A stretch of DNA of 64,000 nt from Stieleria marina (GCA_007741555.1 CP036526.1:5828001-5892000); one strand, 5' to 3'. Shown: positions 9,164 to 18,201, counted from the stretch's first letter. Notes: generated by a model from the letters alone, not told the origin. Numbers and translations are program-made.

Positions 9164-10354
9164 ATGGCCAAAAAGACAATTGACGACATCGACGTTGCTA
9201 GCAAAACCGTTCTGATGCGTGTCGACTTCAACGTCCCGTTGAGCGAAAACCAAGACATTACCGACGATCGCCGAATCCGCATGGCATTGCCTAGCATCAA
9301 AAGCGTCATCGATCGTGGTGGACGAGTGATTTTGATGAGCCACCTGGGTCGCCCCAAAGGCACGCCGGAAGCGAAATACTCGCTCGCCCCCGCCGCCAAA
9401 CGCTTGGGCGAATTGCTGGACAAGCCGGTGGCGTTTGCGACGGACACGGTCGGTGAAGACGCACAAGCAAAAGCCGCGGCGTTAACTGATGGCAACGTCC
9501 TGGTTTTAGAAAACCTCCGATTCAACGAAGGTGAAAAAGCCGGGTCGGCCGAATTTGCTGGCAAGCTGGCTGCGATGGCCGACGCTTACTGCAACGACGC
9601 TTTTGGAACCTGCCACCGTAAGGACGCGTCGATGGTCGCTGTTCCCGAAGCGATGGCTGGCAAACCTCGCGTGGTCGGTCACTTGGTCGCCAAAGAGATC
9701 GCGTACTTGAGTGACGCGATTGGAAATCCGGGCCGCCCGTTCGTGGCGATTTTGGGTGGTGCCAAAGTCAGCGACAAGATCAACGTCATCAATAACTTGC
9801 TGGGGATCTGCGACGCAGTCCTGATCGGCGGAGCCATGGCATACACCTTCTCGTTGGCACAAGGCGGCAAGGTCGGCGATAGCTTGGTCGAAAAAGACAA
9901 AGTCGATTTGGCCAAAGAACTACTCGCCAAAGCCGGCGACAAACTGCACTTGCCTGTCGACACTCACTGCGGCGACGACTTCGGTGACATTGCCGGTTGC
10001 AACAAAGTCGTTGTCGCTGCGGGCGAAATCCCCGACGGCATGGAAGGTTTGGACATCGGCCCTGAGACGGCCAAGAATTACTGCGAAGTCATCAAGAATG
10101 CCAAGACGGTAGTTTGGAACGGGCCGATGGGCGTGTTTGAAAAAGCACCGATGGACGCCGGCACACGAGCCGTCGCACAGGCGGTTGCTGATAGCGATTC
10201 GACCAGCATCATCGGCGGTGGTGATAGCGCTGCTGCTGTCGATCAGATGGGCTTCGCCGATCAAGTCAGCCACGTCAGTACCGGTGGCGGTGCAAGTCTA
10301 GCGATGCTGGAAGGCCAAGCGTTTGCAGCAGTTGATTTGCTGGACGATGCTTGA
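9164..10354 (+). CDS. pgk: Phosphoglycerate kinase
   Basis: A 396-residue cytosolic glycolytic enzyme (1,3-bisphosphoglycerate + ADP to 3-phosphoglycerate + ATP). The length is exactly typical. Family motifs in order: [11 protein letters not shown] (residues ~16-26), SHLGRPKG (~59-66), the hinge region [13 protein letters not shown] (~193-205), [11 protein letters not shown], and the nucleotide-binding end GGGDSAAAV plus [21 protein letters not shown] replaces the commoner AFGTAHR form, a minor variation. It is not clustered with gap or tpi here, so it seems to be a single gene. Codon bias suggests high expression. Confidence 0.98.
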   Translation: MAKKTIDDIDVASKTVLMRVDFNVPLSENQDITDDRRIRMALPSIKSVIDRGGRVILMSHLGRPKGTPEAKYSLAPAAKRLGELLDKPVAFATDTVGEDAQAKAAALTDGNVLVLENLRFNEGEKAGSAEFAGKLAAMADAYCNDAFGTCHRKDASMVAVPEAMAGKPRVVGHLVAKEIAYLSDAIGNPGRPFVAILGGAKVSDKINVINNLLGICDAVLIGGAMAYTFSLAQGGKVGDSLVEKDKVDLAKELLAKAGDKLHLPVDTHCGDDFGDIAGCNKVVVAAGEIPDGMEGLDIGPETAKNYCEVIKNAKTVVWNGPMGVFEKAPMDAGTRAVAQAVADSDSTSIIGGGDSAAAVDQMGFADQVSHVSTGGGASLAMLEGQAFAAVDLLDDA

Positions 10355-10374
10355 TCCACTCTCGTTGCCGATCA

Positions 10375-10430
10375 CTTGAACTTCAGTCTGCACCTGAATC
10401 TTTAGGAATCAGAAAGAGTTGAAGTTCAAG
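10375..10430 (+). repeat. 11-bp perfect inverted repeat between pgk and the glycosidase gene
   Basis: CTTGAACTTCA (10375-10385) and TGAAGTTCAAG (10420-10430) are exact complements separated by 34 bases. There is no T-run, so it is not a standard terminator. It could be a hairpin protecting the pgk transcript end, or an operator in front of the glycosidase gene (63 bp upstream of its ATG). Confidence 0.5.
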
Positions 10431-10492
10431 GTGCGGCAGCAGTGTAAGACCAGTTTTTCGATTGACGCGAGCCCGTACAAAAAGAACACGCT

Positions 10493-13219
10493 ATGACCGC
10501 GGAAGACAAACGGCTGCTCGCAAGCAGGAAACGTGAAGAGAACTGGCAACGCTGGGGGCCTTACTTGTCGGAACGACAGTGGGGAACCGTTCGCGAAGAC
10601 TACAGCGAAGGCGGCGATGCGACGTGGAGCTATTTTCCCCACGACCACGCTCGCAGCCGCGCGTACCGCTGGGGCGAAGACGGGCTGCTGGGCATCTCGG
10701 ATCGCCAATGCCGACTGTGTTTCTCAGTCGCAGTCTGGAATGGCCGCGACCCGATCTTAAAAGAACGTCTGTTCGGTGTAACAGGGCCGGAGGGCAACCA
10801 CGGCGAAGACGTCAAAGAGTGCTACTACTATCTCGATAGCACCCCCACGCACAGTTACATGAAGGGGCTCTACAAATACCCGCAAAGCCGGTATCCGTAC
10901 GAAGACCTGGTCGACGTCAACAAGCATCGACCGCTGTCGGAATTGGAATACGAACTGTCCGACACGGGGGCGTTTGACGAATCACGTTACTTTGATGTTC
11001 AAGCGGAGTATGCCAAACCCAGCCCCAACGACATTTTGATTCGTTTGACGATCACCAACCGAGGTCCGGTTGCCGCGGTCGTTCACCTGCTGCCTCAGTT
11101 GTTCTACCGCAACACGTGGACCTGGGAGTGCACGGACGAAGGCTGCACGATGCCGCCGACGATGCAGTTGGTCGATGGCGTCGTCAAAACACATCACGAA
11201 ACACTGGACGAATTTTGGTATGCCTGCGATCAGCCCGAAGCGATGGGCGGATGGCAGTGGTTGTTTACCGACAACGAAACAAACCAGCAGCTGCATCCCG
11301 GTTTGCCCAGCGAATCAGAGTTTTCCAAAGACGCTTTCCACCGGTACGTCGTCGAAGGCGAAGTGAAAGCAGTCAATCCCAAGCAGAAAGGGACAAAATG
11401 CGCGCCCTATGGTTTTCAAAAACTAGAAGCGGGACAGTCGACCGTCGTTCGCTTGCGGCTCACCAGCAAAGCCGACTCGTTTATTACAGAAACTTGCAAC
11501 AGCGACACCAAACATTTTCACGACCAGGCATTTGGCGAATCGTTTGACCAGGGTTTTCAATCGCGACTAGATGATGCCAACGAATTTTACGCACAGCGGA
11601 TTCCGGATTCTCTATCGTCCGACCGGCGTTCGATCATGCGGCAAGCGTACGCCGGTTTGTTGTGGACCAAACAGTTCTACCACTATTCGGTCAACAGTTG
11701 GCTGGACGGCGACCCCAATGGTGTTCCCGCGCCCGAGGCTCGCAAATCGGGACGCAATGCCGACTGGCGACACTTGTTCAATCGCGATGTGATATCGATG
11801 CCGGACAAGTGGGAGTATCCATGGTACGCCGCGTGGGACTTGGCGTTTCACATGGTACCGATGGCGCATCTGGACAATGAATTTGCCAAACAGCAGATGA
11901 TCTTGTTCCTGCGGGAATGGTACATGCACCCGAGCGGCCAGATCCCCGCCTACGAATGGAATTTGGGCGACGTCAACCCGCCGGTTCATGCCTGGGGCGT
12001 TTGGCAGGTTTACAAAGCCAGCGGACCGGCCGGCCAGCGCGATCGCGTTTTCCTGGCAAAAGCGTTTCAAAAACTGCTGATTAACTTCACGTGGTGGGTG
12101 AACCGAAAAGACCCCCGTGGCCGCAATATTTTCTCCGGCGGATTCTTGGGCTTGGATAACATCGGAGTGTTTGACCGCAGCAAACCGCTGCCGCAAGGTC
12201 ACCTGGAACAAGCCGACGGCACGGCTTGGATGGCCTTTTACTGCGGCGGCATGCTGCGAATGGCGATGGAATTGGCCGAAGACAACGAGGCCTACGGAGA
12301 CATGGCCAGCAAGTTTTTTGAGCACTACGTTGCGATCGCCGAGGCCATGAACAGCATGGACGGCACAGGTTTGTGGGACGAAGAAGATGGTTTTTATTAC
12401 GACCATCTTTTCGTCGACGGCAAATCCATTCCCATGCGAGTTCGATCGTTGGTAGGACTGCTGCCGCTGATGACGGGTGTCCTGCTGGACGAGGAGGAGA
12501 TCAACAAGCTGCCTGGATTCAAGCGCCGGATGAAGTGGTTCCTGGACAACCGCGACGACTTGAGTAAACACATGACGTACATGGAATGCCAGGATGACGA
12601 TGACCCGAAAAAAGGCCTGCGCCTACTTGCCATCCCGTCGGAAGATCGATTTCGCCGACTGCTTGCTGTGATGCTGGACGAAGACGAGTTCTTATCGCCC
12701 TATGGAATCCGGTCGCTGTCAGCCGCACACCGCGACGAACCATACGTGTTTGAATTTGGCGGGCAAAAGAACGAAGTGCATTACGTTCCGGGCGAGAGCG
12801 AGACACGGATGTTCGGCGGCAACAGTAACTGGCGTGGTCCTATCTGGTTCCCAACAAACTTCTTGTTGATCCAATCCCTCAAGCGATACCACGCTTACTA
12901 CGGCGATAGCTTTCGAGTCGAATGTCCAACGGGCTCTGGTAATCGCATGACACTGATGGAAGTCGCGCAAGAACTCGAGCGACGTCTGATCGCATTGTTT
13001 GAGATCAACAAAGACGGACAACGTCCGATTCATGGCGAAGACAAAACTTACGCCGAGGATCCCAACTGGGACGAGCTTGTTCTGTTCTACGAATATTTCC
13101 ATGCCGATTCAGGACGTGGACTGGGAGCCAGCCATCAAACCGGCTGGACCGCCCTGGTCGCATCAATGCTTCGCAGCCAAGCAAAGCTGCCAAAGCACTT
13201 GCCAATCGATAACTCGTAG
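10493..13219 (+). CDS. Glycoside hydrolase of the GH63/MGH1-like family
   Basis: A 908-residue protein with no signal peptide, so probably cytosolic. The N-terminal half (residues ~1-380) is beta-rich and starts with a conserved WQRWGPYLSERQWGTVREDY block. The C-terminal half is an (alpha/alpha) barrel with YPWYAAWDLAFH (Asp449, at the place of the GH63 catalytic acid), SGQIPAYEWNLGDVNPP, GLWDEEDGFYYD and GNSNWRGPIWFPTNFLL. These blocks are characteristic of MGH1-like GH63 proteins, which act on alpha-linked glucosides such as mannosylglycerate or glucosylglycerate; that would suit compatible-solute turnover in a marine bacterium, but the substrate is inference. The 138 bp after pgk contain an inverted repeat. 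Confidence 0.88.
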   Translation: MTAEDKRLLASRKREENWQRWGPYLSERQWGTVREDYSEGGDATWSYFPHDHARSRAYRWGEDGLLGISDRQCRLCFSVAVWNGRDPILKERLFGVTGPEGNHGEDVKECYYYLDSTPTHSYMKGLYKYPQSRYPYEDLVDVNKHRPLSELEYELSDTGAFDESRYFDVQAEYAKPSPNDILIRLTITNRGPVAAVVHLLPQLFYRNTWTWECTDEGCTMPPTMQLVDGVVKTHHETLDEFWYACDQPEAMGGWQWLFTDNETNQQLHPGLPSESEFSKDAFHRYVVEGEVKAVNPKQKGTKCAPYGFQKLEAGQSTVVRLRLTSKADSFITETCNSDTKHFHDQAFGESFDQGFQSRLDDANEFYAQRIPDSLSSDRRSIMRQAYAGLLWTKQFYHYSVNSWLDGDPNGVPAPEARKSGRNADWRHLFNRDVISMPDKWEYPWYAAWDLAFHMVPMAHLDNEFAKQQMILFLREWYMHPSGQIPAYEWNLGDVNPPVHAWGVWQVYKASGPAGQRDRVFLAKAFQKLLINFTWWVNRKDPRGRNIFSGGFLGLDNIGVFDRSKPLPQGHLEQADGTAWMAFYCGGMLRMAMELAEDNEAYGDMASKFFEHYVAIAEAMNSMDGTGLWDEEDGFYYDHLFVDGKSIPMRVRSLVGLLPLMTGVLLDEEEINKLPGFKRRMKWFLDNRDDLSKHMTYMECQDDDDPKKGLRLLAIPSEDRFRRLLAVMLDEDEFLSPYGIRSLSAAHRDEPYVFEFGGQKNEVHYVPGESETRMFGGNSNWRGPIWFPTNFLLIQSLKRYHAYYGDSFRVECPTGSGNRMTLMEVAQELERRLIALFEINKDGQRPIHGEDKTYAEDPNWDELVLFYEYFHADSGRGLGASHQTGWTALVASMLRSQAKLPKHLPIDNS

Positions 13220-13291
13220 TCCGCCGTCGCAAAATCAAAAGCGGCGATCTCGGATGCAAATGAGACGCCGCGCAAACGATCGAACTGCGTT

Positions 13292-13609
13292 TTAGTGGCC
13301 GACTGTTTCACGCGGAATTTGCGATGGCGTTTCCGGCGAATCGGTTTCGGGCGCGGACGGCGTCGGTTGCGAAGGCTGGGCGTGCTTCTGATCTTTGCGA
13401 ATCGTTAATTGTCGATTCACCGGCACAGCGGCTCCGTACTCAATCTTTGATTCCCTGGGAATCGAAAAGAAAACTCGTCTTCGGCGTTTGCACCACGGAC
13501 ACCCAAAAGCAGCTCGCGCGAACAGCATTCTTTCAAAGAAAGTTCGACGTACACGATCGAGATTGACGCCGCACTTGCGACATCTCAGCTTCCGTTTTTG
13601 CAGATACAT
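13292..13609 (-). CDS. Small zinc-ribbon protein
   Basis: A 105-residue basic protein with two CxxC pairs (CRKC near residue 9 and CPWC near residue 37) separated by about 25 residues, the layout of a zinc ribbon. The C-terminal third is Pro/Ser/Thr-rich and probably disordered. The start is an ATG at 13609 with the first CxxC close to the N terminus. An overlapping plus-strand frame (13324-13566) has no recognisable feature and is rejected. Function unknown; binding of nucleic acid or protein would be usual for such ribbons. Confidence 0.6.
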   Translation of the reverse strand: MYLQKRKLRCRKCGVNLDRVRRTFFERMLFARAAFGCPWCKRRRRVFFSIPRESKIEYGAAVPVNRQLTIRKDQKHAQPSQPTPSAPETDSPETPSQIPRETVGH

Positions 13610-13979
13610 ATGAGTCCTCGTTTCGTCGGAGCGCTCCGGAGAATAGGCCTGTATTTTAGTTCAAACATTCGACAAGCTTTCAAACTATTTTAGCCTTTCC
13701 CACAGACGGCTGTAGGTGAACGAGTGATAACAAACACCGTAGGACGGAATCCCGGCTAACAAAACGCCTCTACGAACGTAGTTCACACCCATCGCACCTA
13801 GCGTTCCGATCCAAGGCGTTCCGATCCAAGCGACAGAACTTGTAGCCACAAGAGGGAGGTGGCGATTCAATGCATTGAATTAACGCCTTGCCGACCGGTC
13901 ACCGGCCTGGAATGGCAATCACGGCACAAGCAGACGGTAGGCCACTTAGCGAGCACAGACTGAGGCGTCGAATTGACCG
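13610..13979. other. Intergenic region with a 15-bp tandem duplication
   Basis: About 370 bp without a credible gene. It carries an exact tandem duplication of 15 bp (GCGTTCCGATCCAAG at 13801-13815 and 13816-13830). A 61-codon minus-strand frame here is made partly of this repeat and looks fortuitous. I see no terminator for aroB, whose stop is at the right edge. Confidence 0.5.
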
Positions 13980-15116
13980 CTAAATCGTTTTGCGAATCGC
14001 GTCGACCACGGCAGATTCATCCACATCACCGACCAAATCGACGCTGCCGATTTTGGTGGGCAAGATAAATCGCAGCTTTCCGTGCGCAACCTTTTTGTCT
14101 CGTTTCATCACCGGCAACATGGCGTCCGCGTTTGCGTCGTCAAACACAATCGGCAGTCCGCAATTTTGCAGCAGGGCCGTTTGTCGGTCCAGCAACTGCT
14201 GTCCGCAGAGCTCCAATTCGATAGCCAACCGCGCAGCCATTTGCATTCCGATCGCAACGGCTTCTCCATGCATCAGCGTTCCGTAACCGGCAGTCGCTTC
14301 GATGGCGTGAGCAAACGTGTGTCCGTAATTCAGAATCGCTCGACGACCACTGGTTTCACGTTCGTCTTCACCGACCACGTTGGCTTTGGACTGACAGCTT
14401 CGTGCGATCGCAAAGCAGACGGCTTCGTTTTCGCGATTAATCAGTGCCTGCCAATTCGCTTCCAACCATTCAAAGAAATCGGCATCATCGATAACGCCGT
14501 ACTTGATCACCTCGCCCAGCCCACTGATGAAATCTCGCTCCGGGAGCGTCGACAACACCTGCGTATCGATCCAAACCAAAGACGGCTGCCAAAACGCTCC
14601 CACCATGTTCTTTGCCGTCGGCAGATTGATACCGGTCTTGCCTCCTACGCTACTATCAACCATCGCCAGCAGTGATGTCGGTACTTGGACGAACCGAATG
14701 CCTCGCGTAAACGACGCGGCGGCGAAACCTGCCAAGTCGCCAATGACGCCTCCGCCGACCGCGACAACGACGCTGCGGCGATCAGCACCACTGGCAAGCA
14801 TCCATTGCAGAAGCGTTTCGAACTGCGAAACCGACTTGCTTGGCTCCCCGGACGGCACCGCGTACTTGTCGACACGGACGCCTATTTTTTGCAGTTCATC
14901 AGCCAGACCGGTGGCCCATTTTTTGTCGACGGCTTCGTCAGTAATCACCATCACATGCGAAACGTCGCCCAAAGCCTGTTTGGCTGCCGAAGCAAACTTC
15001 GCTTGTGCATCCGACTGGATAAAGATGGTGTAGCTGCGATCCGCCAATTGAACTTCAACAGCGGTAGCGTCAGATGATGGGGAATCGAATACCATGTTAC
15101 TGTGCAGAGTGAGCAT
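13980..15116 (-). CDS. aroB: 3-dehydroquinate synthase
   Basis: A 378-residue NAD- and metal-dependent enzyme that cyclises DAHP to 3-dehydroquinate, step two of the shikimate pathway (cytosol). Visible motifs: PSGEPSKS, the NAD-binding GGGVIGDLAGFAAA, VPTSLLAMVDSSVGGKTGIN, and the metal ligands in GLGEVIKYG (Glu), NYGHTFAHAIE (His) and MHGEAVAIGM (His). The frame is open far upstream, to 15494, but that extension runs antisense through the next gene and lacks AroB similarity. I chose the ATG at 15116; an ATG at 15095 is equally possible. Neither has a strong ribosome-binding site. Confidence 0.95.
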   Translation of the reverse strand: MLTLHSNMVFDSPSSDATAVEVQLADRSYTIFIQSDAQAKFASAAKQALGDVSHVMVITDEAVDKKWATGLADELQKIGVRVDKYAVPSGEPSKSVSQFETLLQWMLASGADRRSVVVAVGGGVIGDLAGFAAASFTRGIRFVQVPTSLLAMVDSSVGGKTGINLPTAKNMVGAFWQPSLVWIDTQVLSTLPERDFISGLGEVIKYGVIDDADFFEWLEANWQALINRENEAVCFAIARSCQSKANVVGEDERETSGRRAILNYGHTFAHAIEATAGYGTLMHGEAVAIGMQMAARLAIELELCGQQLLDRQTALLQNCGLPIVFDDANADAMLPVMKRDKKVAHGKLRFILPTKIGSVDLVGDVDESAVVDAIRKTI

Positions 15117-15164
15117 TTCCGTAGGACGGCGAACCGAAAGGTTCCCAGTGAGATCGATTAACTT

Positions 15165-15809
15165 ATGACCCCGAATGAAAACGATCCAGACCGTATGACT
15201 AAGAGCGAGAATGTTGCCGAAGACGCACACGCTGACAAATACAATGACCCGCGAGCCAAAATCACGCGTCGCGGCGTTTTGATTGGAATCGGCGTGCTTT
15301 TGTTTGGCATTCTGGGCGCCGCGGGAAGCATCTATCAACGCAAAACAAAGCTGACTCAAACTCGCAATTTCTGGGGTGACGAAACCGTTCTGGCCCTTCA
15401 ACTTGCCGAACGAATCAAGATGACGGCTGTCAAAGGAATCGAGTTCGATCCGGTCGAACTGACTGCCACACCTGGTTTGGGACACCTGCGACACGTGCTT
15501 TTGGACGAACGCAGCTATCAGTGGGACTCGACCGAAGAGCAGTCCGTAATGAGCAAGCTCCAGGAGCCCGAATCCGCCTGCGTGCAGCTAATACTGACAG
15601 ACCCAACGGCTCATCGATTTGAAACGGTCCAGCTAATTGTCGACCTTAACGATGGCTGGGTAGGCCCCTCTGATGGTAGTCGATGCGTACAAACAACCAA
15701 AAGAGTGCGGCCCGCTTTGGCAAAGTTTCTCAAGACGCTGATCAATGTGCAGCAGAAACGCTACGATTTTCGACAATCCGTCAATCGACCGACATCGATC
15801 AATCGGTAG
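15165..15809 (+). CDS. Membrane-anchored protein of unknown function
   Basis: A 214-residue protein with a polar N terminus (about 36 residues, charged, Asp/Asn/Lys-rich), a single membrane segment GVLIGIGVLLFGILGAAGSIY (starting near residue 37), and a soluble domain of about 150 residues outside the membrane by the positive-inside rule (KITRRG precedes the segment). The soluble domain has WGDETVLALQLAERI and LILTDPTAHRFETVQLIVDL but no family that I recognise. The start is the ATG at 15165, 48 bp from the divergent aroB start. The next gene, 215 bp downstream on the same strand, also encodes a single-span membrane protein. Confidence 0.75.
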   Translation: MTPNENDPDRMTKSENVAEDAHADKYNDPRAKITRRGVLIGIGVLLFGILGAAGSIYQRKTKLTQTRNFWGDETVLALQLAERIKMTAVKGIEFDPVELTATPGLGHLRHVLLDERSYQWDSTEEQSVMSKLQEPESACVQLILTDPTAHRFETVQLIVDLNDGWVGPSDGSRCVQTTKRVRPALAKFLKTLINVQQKRYDFRQSVNRPTSINR

Positions 15810-16024
15810 ATCGCGAAGAGTACATTCAGGTCGCAAGACCGTTCTTACTAGGTCGCCAATACGACAAAACACAGGCTTTGGGACTCCCACCTTCGATGCG
15901 GGCTTACCTATAATTAAGCCAACGCGGCATTGCACCGATGCCACTACGCATCCTGTTCGGATCGCCAGGGCAAGCTGCGTGCATTGCTGATCCCCACAAC
16001 TCTTCATCATCCTCAGGTTGAACG

Positions 16025-17656
16025 ATGGCATCTTCTGACTCAGGCCCTCTGGACGAAGCCGACGACTTGTTCGCCGAGGACGTCGAAATGGCCAGCGAGG
16101 CAGAGACTGACCAAGACGCGGCTTTGTCCGGTTCCGAAGCAGACGAATTGCAACACGATGACGACGATGATTCGGGCAATCGATTTCTGTTCTTACAAGC
16201 TGCCCCAGCCTGGCTGGTTAGCACGCTAGTTCATGTTTTGATCTTGCTGATCCTGGGTCTGCTGACCATCGCGGACCCGATCAAGATCGTGAATGTCCTG
16301 ACCGCCAGTGCTACCAGCGATGACGGTCCCGAAATCGAAGAATTCGCGATCGATGATTCCGAGCCCAATGAGATGCAGGAGGTGAGCGAAGAAATCACCG
16401 AACCGGTCGAGATCACCGAACCAGTCGACTTGGCGGAACCGATGGACGTTGTCGTGCCGATGGAAATCGCCACGGTGCCGATCGAGATGACCGATTTTGC
16501 TACGGAGATGGCCCCTGCCGCGGCACAGCTTCAGACACTTTCTGCCGCGACGGCCACGCCGATGGGTAGTCGCAACAGTGAAATGAAAAAGAAACTGCTC
16601 CGTGAGTACGGCGGCACCGAAAGTAGCGAAGCTGCAGTCCAAGAAGCACTCAAGTGGTTTGCCCGTCATCAAATGCCAAACGGTGCCTGGACACTACAAC
16701 ACAACCTTGTGTGCCGAAACGCGTGCGGCAATCCCTGTGCGGATGTCAAACGCGGCAAACAAATCAATGCCGCCACTGCGCTGGCGCTCTTGCCGTTTCT
16801 CGGTGCAGGGCAGACTCACATGGACGGCGAATTTCAGAAAGTCGTTTTTCGCGGCCTGCAGTTCTTGATCGCAAACGGCAAACCGGGCCGAGTCAACGGG
16901 TTGCCTGTGATCGACTACCGCGGCCCTGGTGGCAACATGTATGACCACGGCTTGGCCGCGATCTTGCTGTGCGAAGCGTACGCGATGACGGGTGATCCAG
17001 CGATCGCCGCACCGGCTCAGGCTGCAATCAATTTCGTCGTCACGGCGCAGTGTCGCGATGGAGGCTGGCGTTACACACCACGACAAAAAGACGGCGGCGA
17101 CACATCGGTGGTGGGCTGGCAAGTCATGGCGCTCAAAAGCGGCTACATGGGACACTTGGCAGTGCCTCCCGCATCGATCCAAGGATCAATGCTGTTCCTG
17201 GACAAAGTTCAGTCGCATGGCGGAGCCCAGTACGGGTACGCCGGACCGTCCGTCAAGCTTCGCAAGGGAACCACTGCGGTCGGTTTGCTTTGCCGAATGT
17301 ACACGGGCTGGAAAAAAGACCATCCGGCGATTGTCAAAGGCGTCGATGTGCTAAGCAATTATGGCCCGTCCAAAAACGGCACCGACCTGTATTACGATTA
17401 CTACGCTGCTCAAGTATTGCGTCAGTTTGGTGGCCCCAAATGGGACGCCTTCAACACACAGCTTCGTGATTTCTTGGTGTCCAAACAAGCGCAAGACGGT
17501 GGTGCAAAAGGCAGTTGGCACATGACTGACAAAGGTCACTTCAACGAATCCGGCCGACTCTGCCAGACCGCATTTGCGACGATGATTTTGGAAGTCTACT
17601 ACCGTCACATGCCGTTGTACGCGGACGCAGCTTCGGAAGAAGAGTTTCCCCTATAA
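16025..17656 (+). CDS. Membrane-anchored prenyltransferase/squalene-oxidase-repeat protein
   Basis: A 543-residue protein. Residues 1-55 are very acidic (runs of Asp/Glu), then one membrane segment WLVSTLVHVLILLILGLLTI (residues ~62-81), then an acidic linker with EPV/EPM repeats (residues ~118-160), then an (alpha/alpha) toroid of prenyltransferase/squalene-oxidase repeats (residues ~195-540; landmarks ALKWFARHQMPNGAW, QCRDGGWRY, GDTSVVGWQVMALKSGY). The DxDDTA catalytic motif of squalene-hopene cyclases is absent, so it is not a classical hopanoid cyclase. Proteins of this architecture recur in planctomycetes, but their role is unknown. A strong terminator follows. Confidence 0.85.
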   Translation: MASSDSGPLDEADDLFAEDVEMASEAETDQDAALSGSEADELQHDDDDDSGNRFLFLQAAPAWLVSTLVHVLILLILGLLTIADPIKIVNVLTASATSDDGPEIEEFAIDDSEPNEMQEVSEEITEPVEITEPVDLAEPMDVVVPMEIATVPIEMTDFATEMAPAAAQLQTLSAATATPMGSRNSEMKKKLLREYGGTESSEAAVQEALKWFARHQMPNGAWTLQHNLVCRNACGNPCADVKRGKQINAATALALLPFLGAGQTHMDGEFQKVVFRGLQFLIANGKPGRVNGLPVIDYRGPGGNMYDHGLAAILLCEAYAMTGDPAIAAPAQAAINFVVTAQCRDGGWRYTPRQKDGGDTSVVGWQVMALKSGYMGHLAVPPASIQGSMLFLDKVQSHGGAQYGYAGPSVKLRKGTTAVGLLCRMYTGWKKDHPAIVKGVDVLSNYGPSKNGTDLYYDYYAAQVLRQFGGPKWDAFNTQLRDFLVSKQAQDGGAKGSWHMTDKGHFNESGRLCQTAFATMILEVYYRHMPLYADAASEEEFPL

Positions 17657-17706
17657 AACAGCCGACGCGCCCGCAATTACGGGCGATTGCGCAGCCCCAT
17701 GACAAA

Positions 17707-17744
17707 GCGTGAAACGAACCCAACCGTTCGTTTCACGCTTTTTT
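17707..17744 (+). terminator. Strong Rho-independent terminator
   Basis: A perfect 13-bp stem (GCGTGAAACGAAC at 17707-17719 with GTTCGTTTCACGC at 17726-17738), a 6-base loop and six T directly after it. It ends the transcript of the prenyltransferase-repeat protein gene. Confidence 0.93.
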
Positions 17745-18087
17745 CGTGCGCCGTTTCATTGTAAATCCTGGCGTTTCATCGATTTTATTGAAAACAAATC
17801 TGGCGATTTACAAATCAGCGTTGACAGCCAGCACGGGCGATTGTTAATCCCCATTTAGCTGACACGAATCAACCGAGGTGGTTCCGCGATTAGCCAATCG
17901 GTGGAGACCTGATTCCGCTACCATCCATTCAATCAACACCAGTTACATTTGGAAGTCTTTTTCGTAGTCAAACGCTTTGCGGGAATCGTTTGCTGACCAA
18001 CTTGTTGGTCGAAGCATTTTGCACCTGTTACGACGGTTTCTGGGTCAATCGTCTTAGCAAGTCGCTTCACGGAAAAAACTTCTTTGA

Positions 18088-18123
18088 CGCATCGGGACGT
18101 CGTTTACACGGCGTCCCGATGCG
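18088..18123 (+). ncRNA. Long stable hairpin in candidate small RNA
   Basis: CGCATCGGGACG (18088-18099) pairs perfectly with CGTCCCGATGCG (18112-18123). The helix can extend inward by a T-G pair and two G-C pairs to a TTTACA loop, about 15 bp in all. No T-run follows, so it is an internal RNA structure rather than the terminator itself, which comes 22 bases later. Confidence 0.45.
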
Positions 18124-18144
18124 ACGATACACTGCGGCATTTAA

Positions 18145-18176
18145 GACGATCGTCGCCTGAGACGATCGTCCTTTTT
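18145..18176 (+). terminator. Terminator-like hairpin made of two copies of a palindrome
   Basis: GACGATCGTC (18145-18154) is repeated exactly at 18161-18170 with GCCTGA between, followed by CTTTTT. Each copy is itself a palindrome, so the two can pair to form a 10-bp stem with a 6-base loop. It lies only 26 bp before the next ATG (18202), so it could end a small RNA or act as an attenuator. Confidence 0.65.
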
Positions 18177-18201
18177 AGCCGCCCCCCGCCGGTCACTCGA
18201 A

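Larger units (their letters stand above)
17657..18201. other. Structured intergenic region, candidate small-RNA locus
   Basis: 545 bp without a protein gene. After the terminator of the preceding gene (17707-17744) comes a perfect -35 hexamer TTGACA (17821-17826) without a good -10, then a tetraloop hairpin (GACCAA 17995-18000, loop CTTG, TTGGTC 18005-18010, with GCT/AGC flanks), a long hairpin (18088-18123) and a terminator-like hairpin (18145-18176). The run of three hairpins ending in a T-run suggests a separate non-coding transcript of roughly 200-330 nt. It does not match 6S, tmRNA, SRP RNA or RNase P motifs that I can recognise. Confidence 0.4.

Noticed and set aside
11612-12571. Antisense open frame within the glycosidase gene
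   Set aside because: The sense-strand gene is well supported; the antisense product has no family features.
13324-13566. Plus-strand 80-codon frame overlapping the zinc-ribbon gene
   Set aside because: The minus-strand product has two CxxC pairs with zinc-ribbon spacing; the plus-strand product has nothing recognisable.
15117-15494. Long N-terminal extension of aroB
   Set aside because: It would run antisense through the start of the membrane-protein gene at 15165 and has no AroB similarity.
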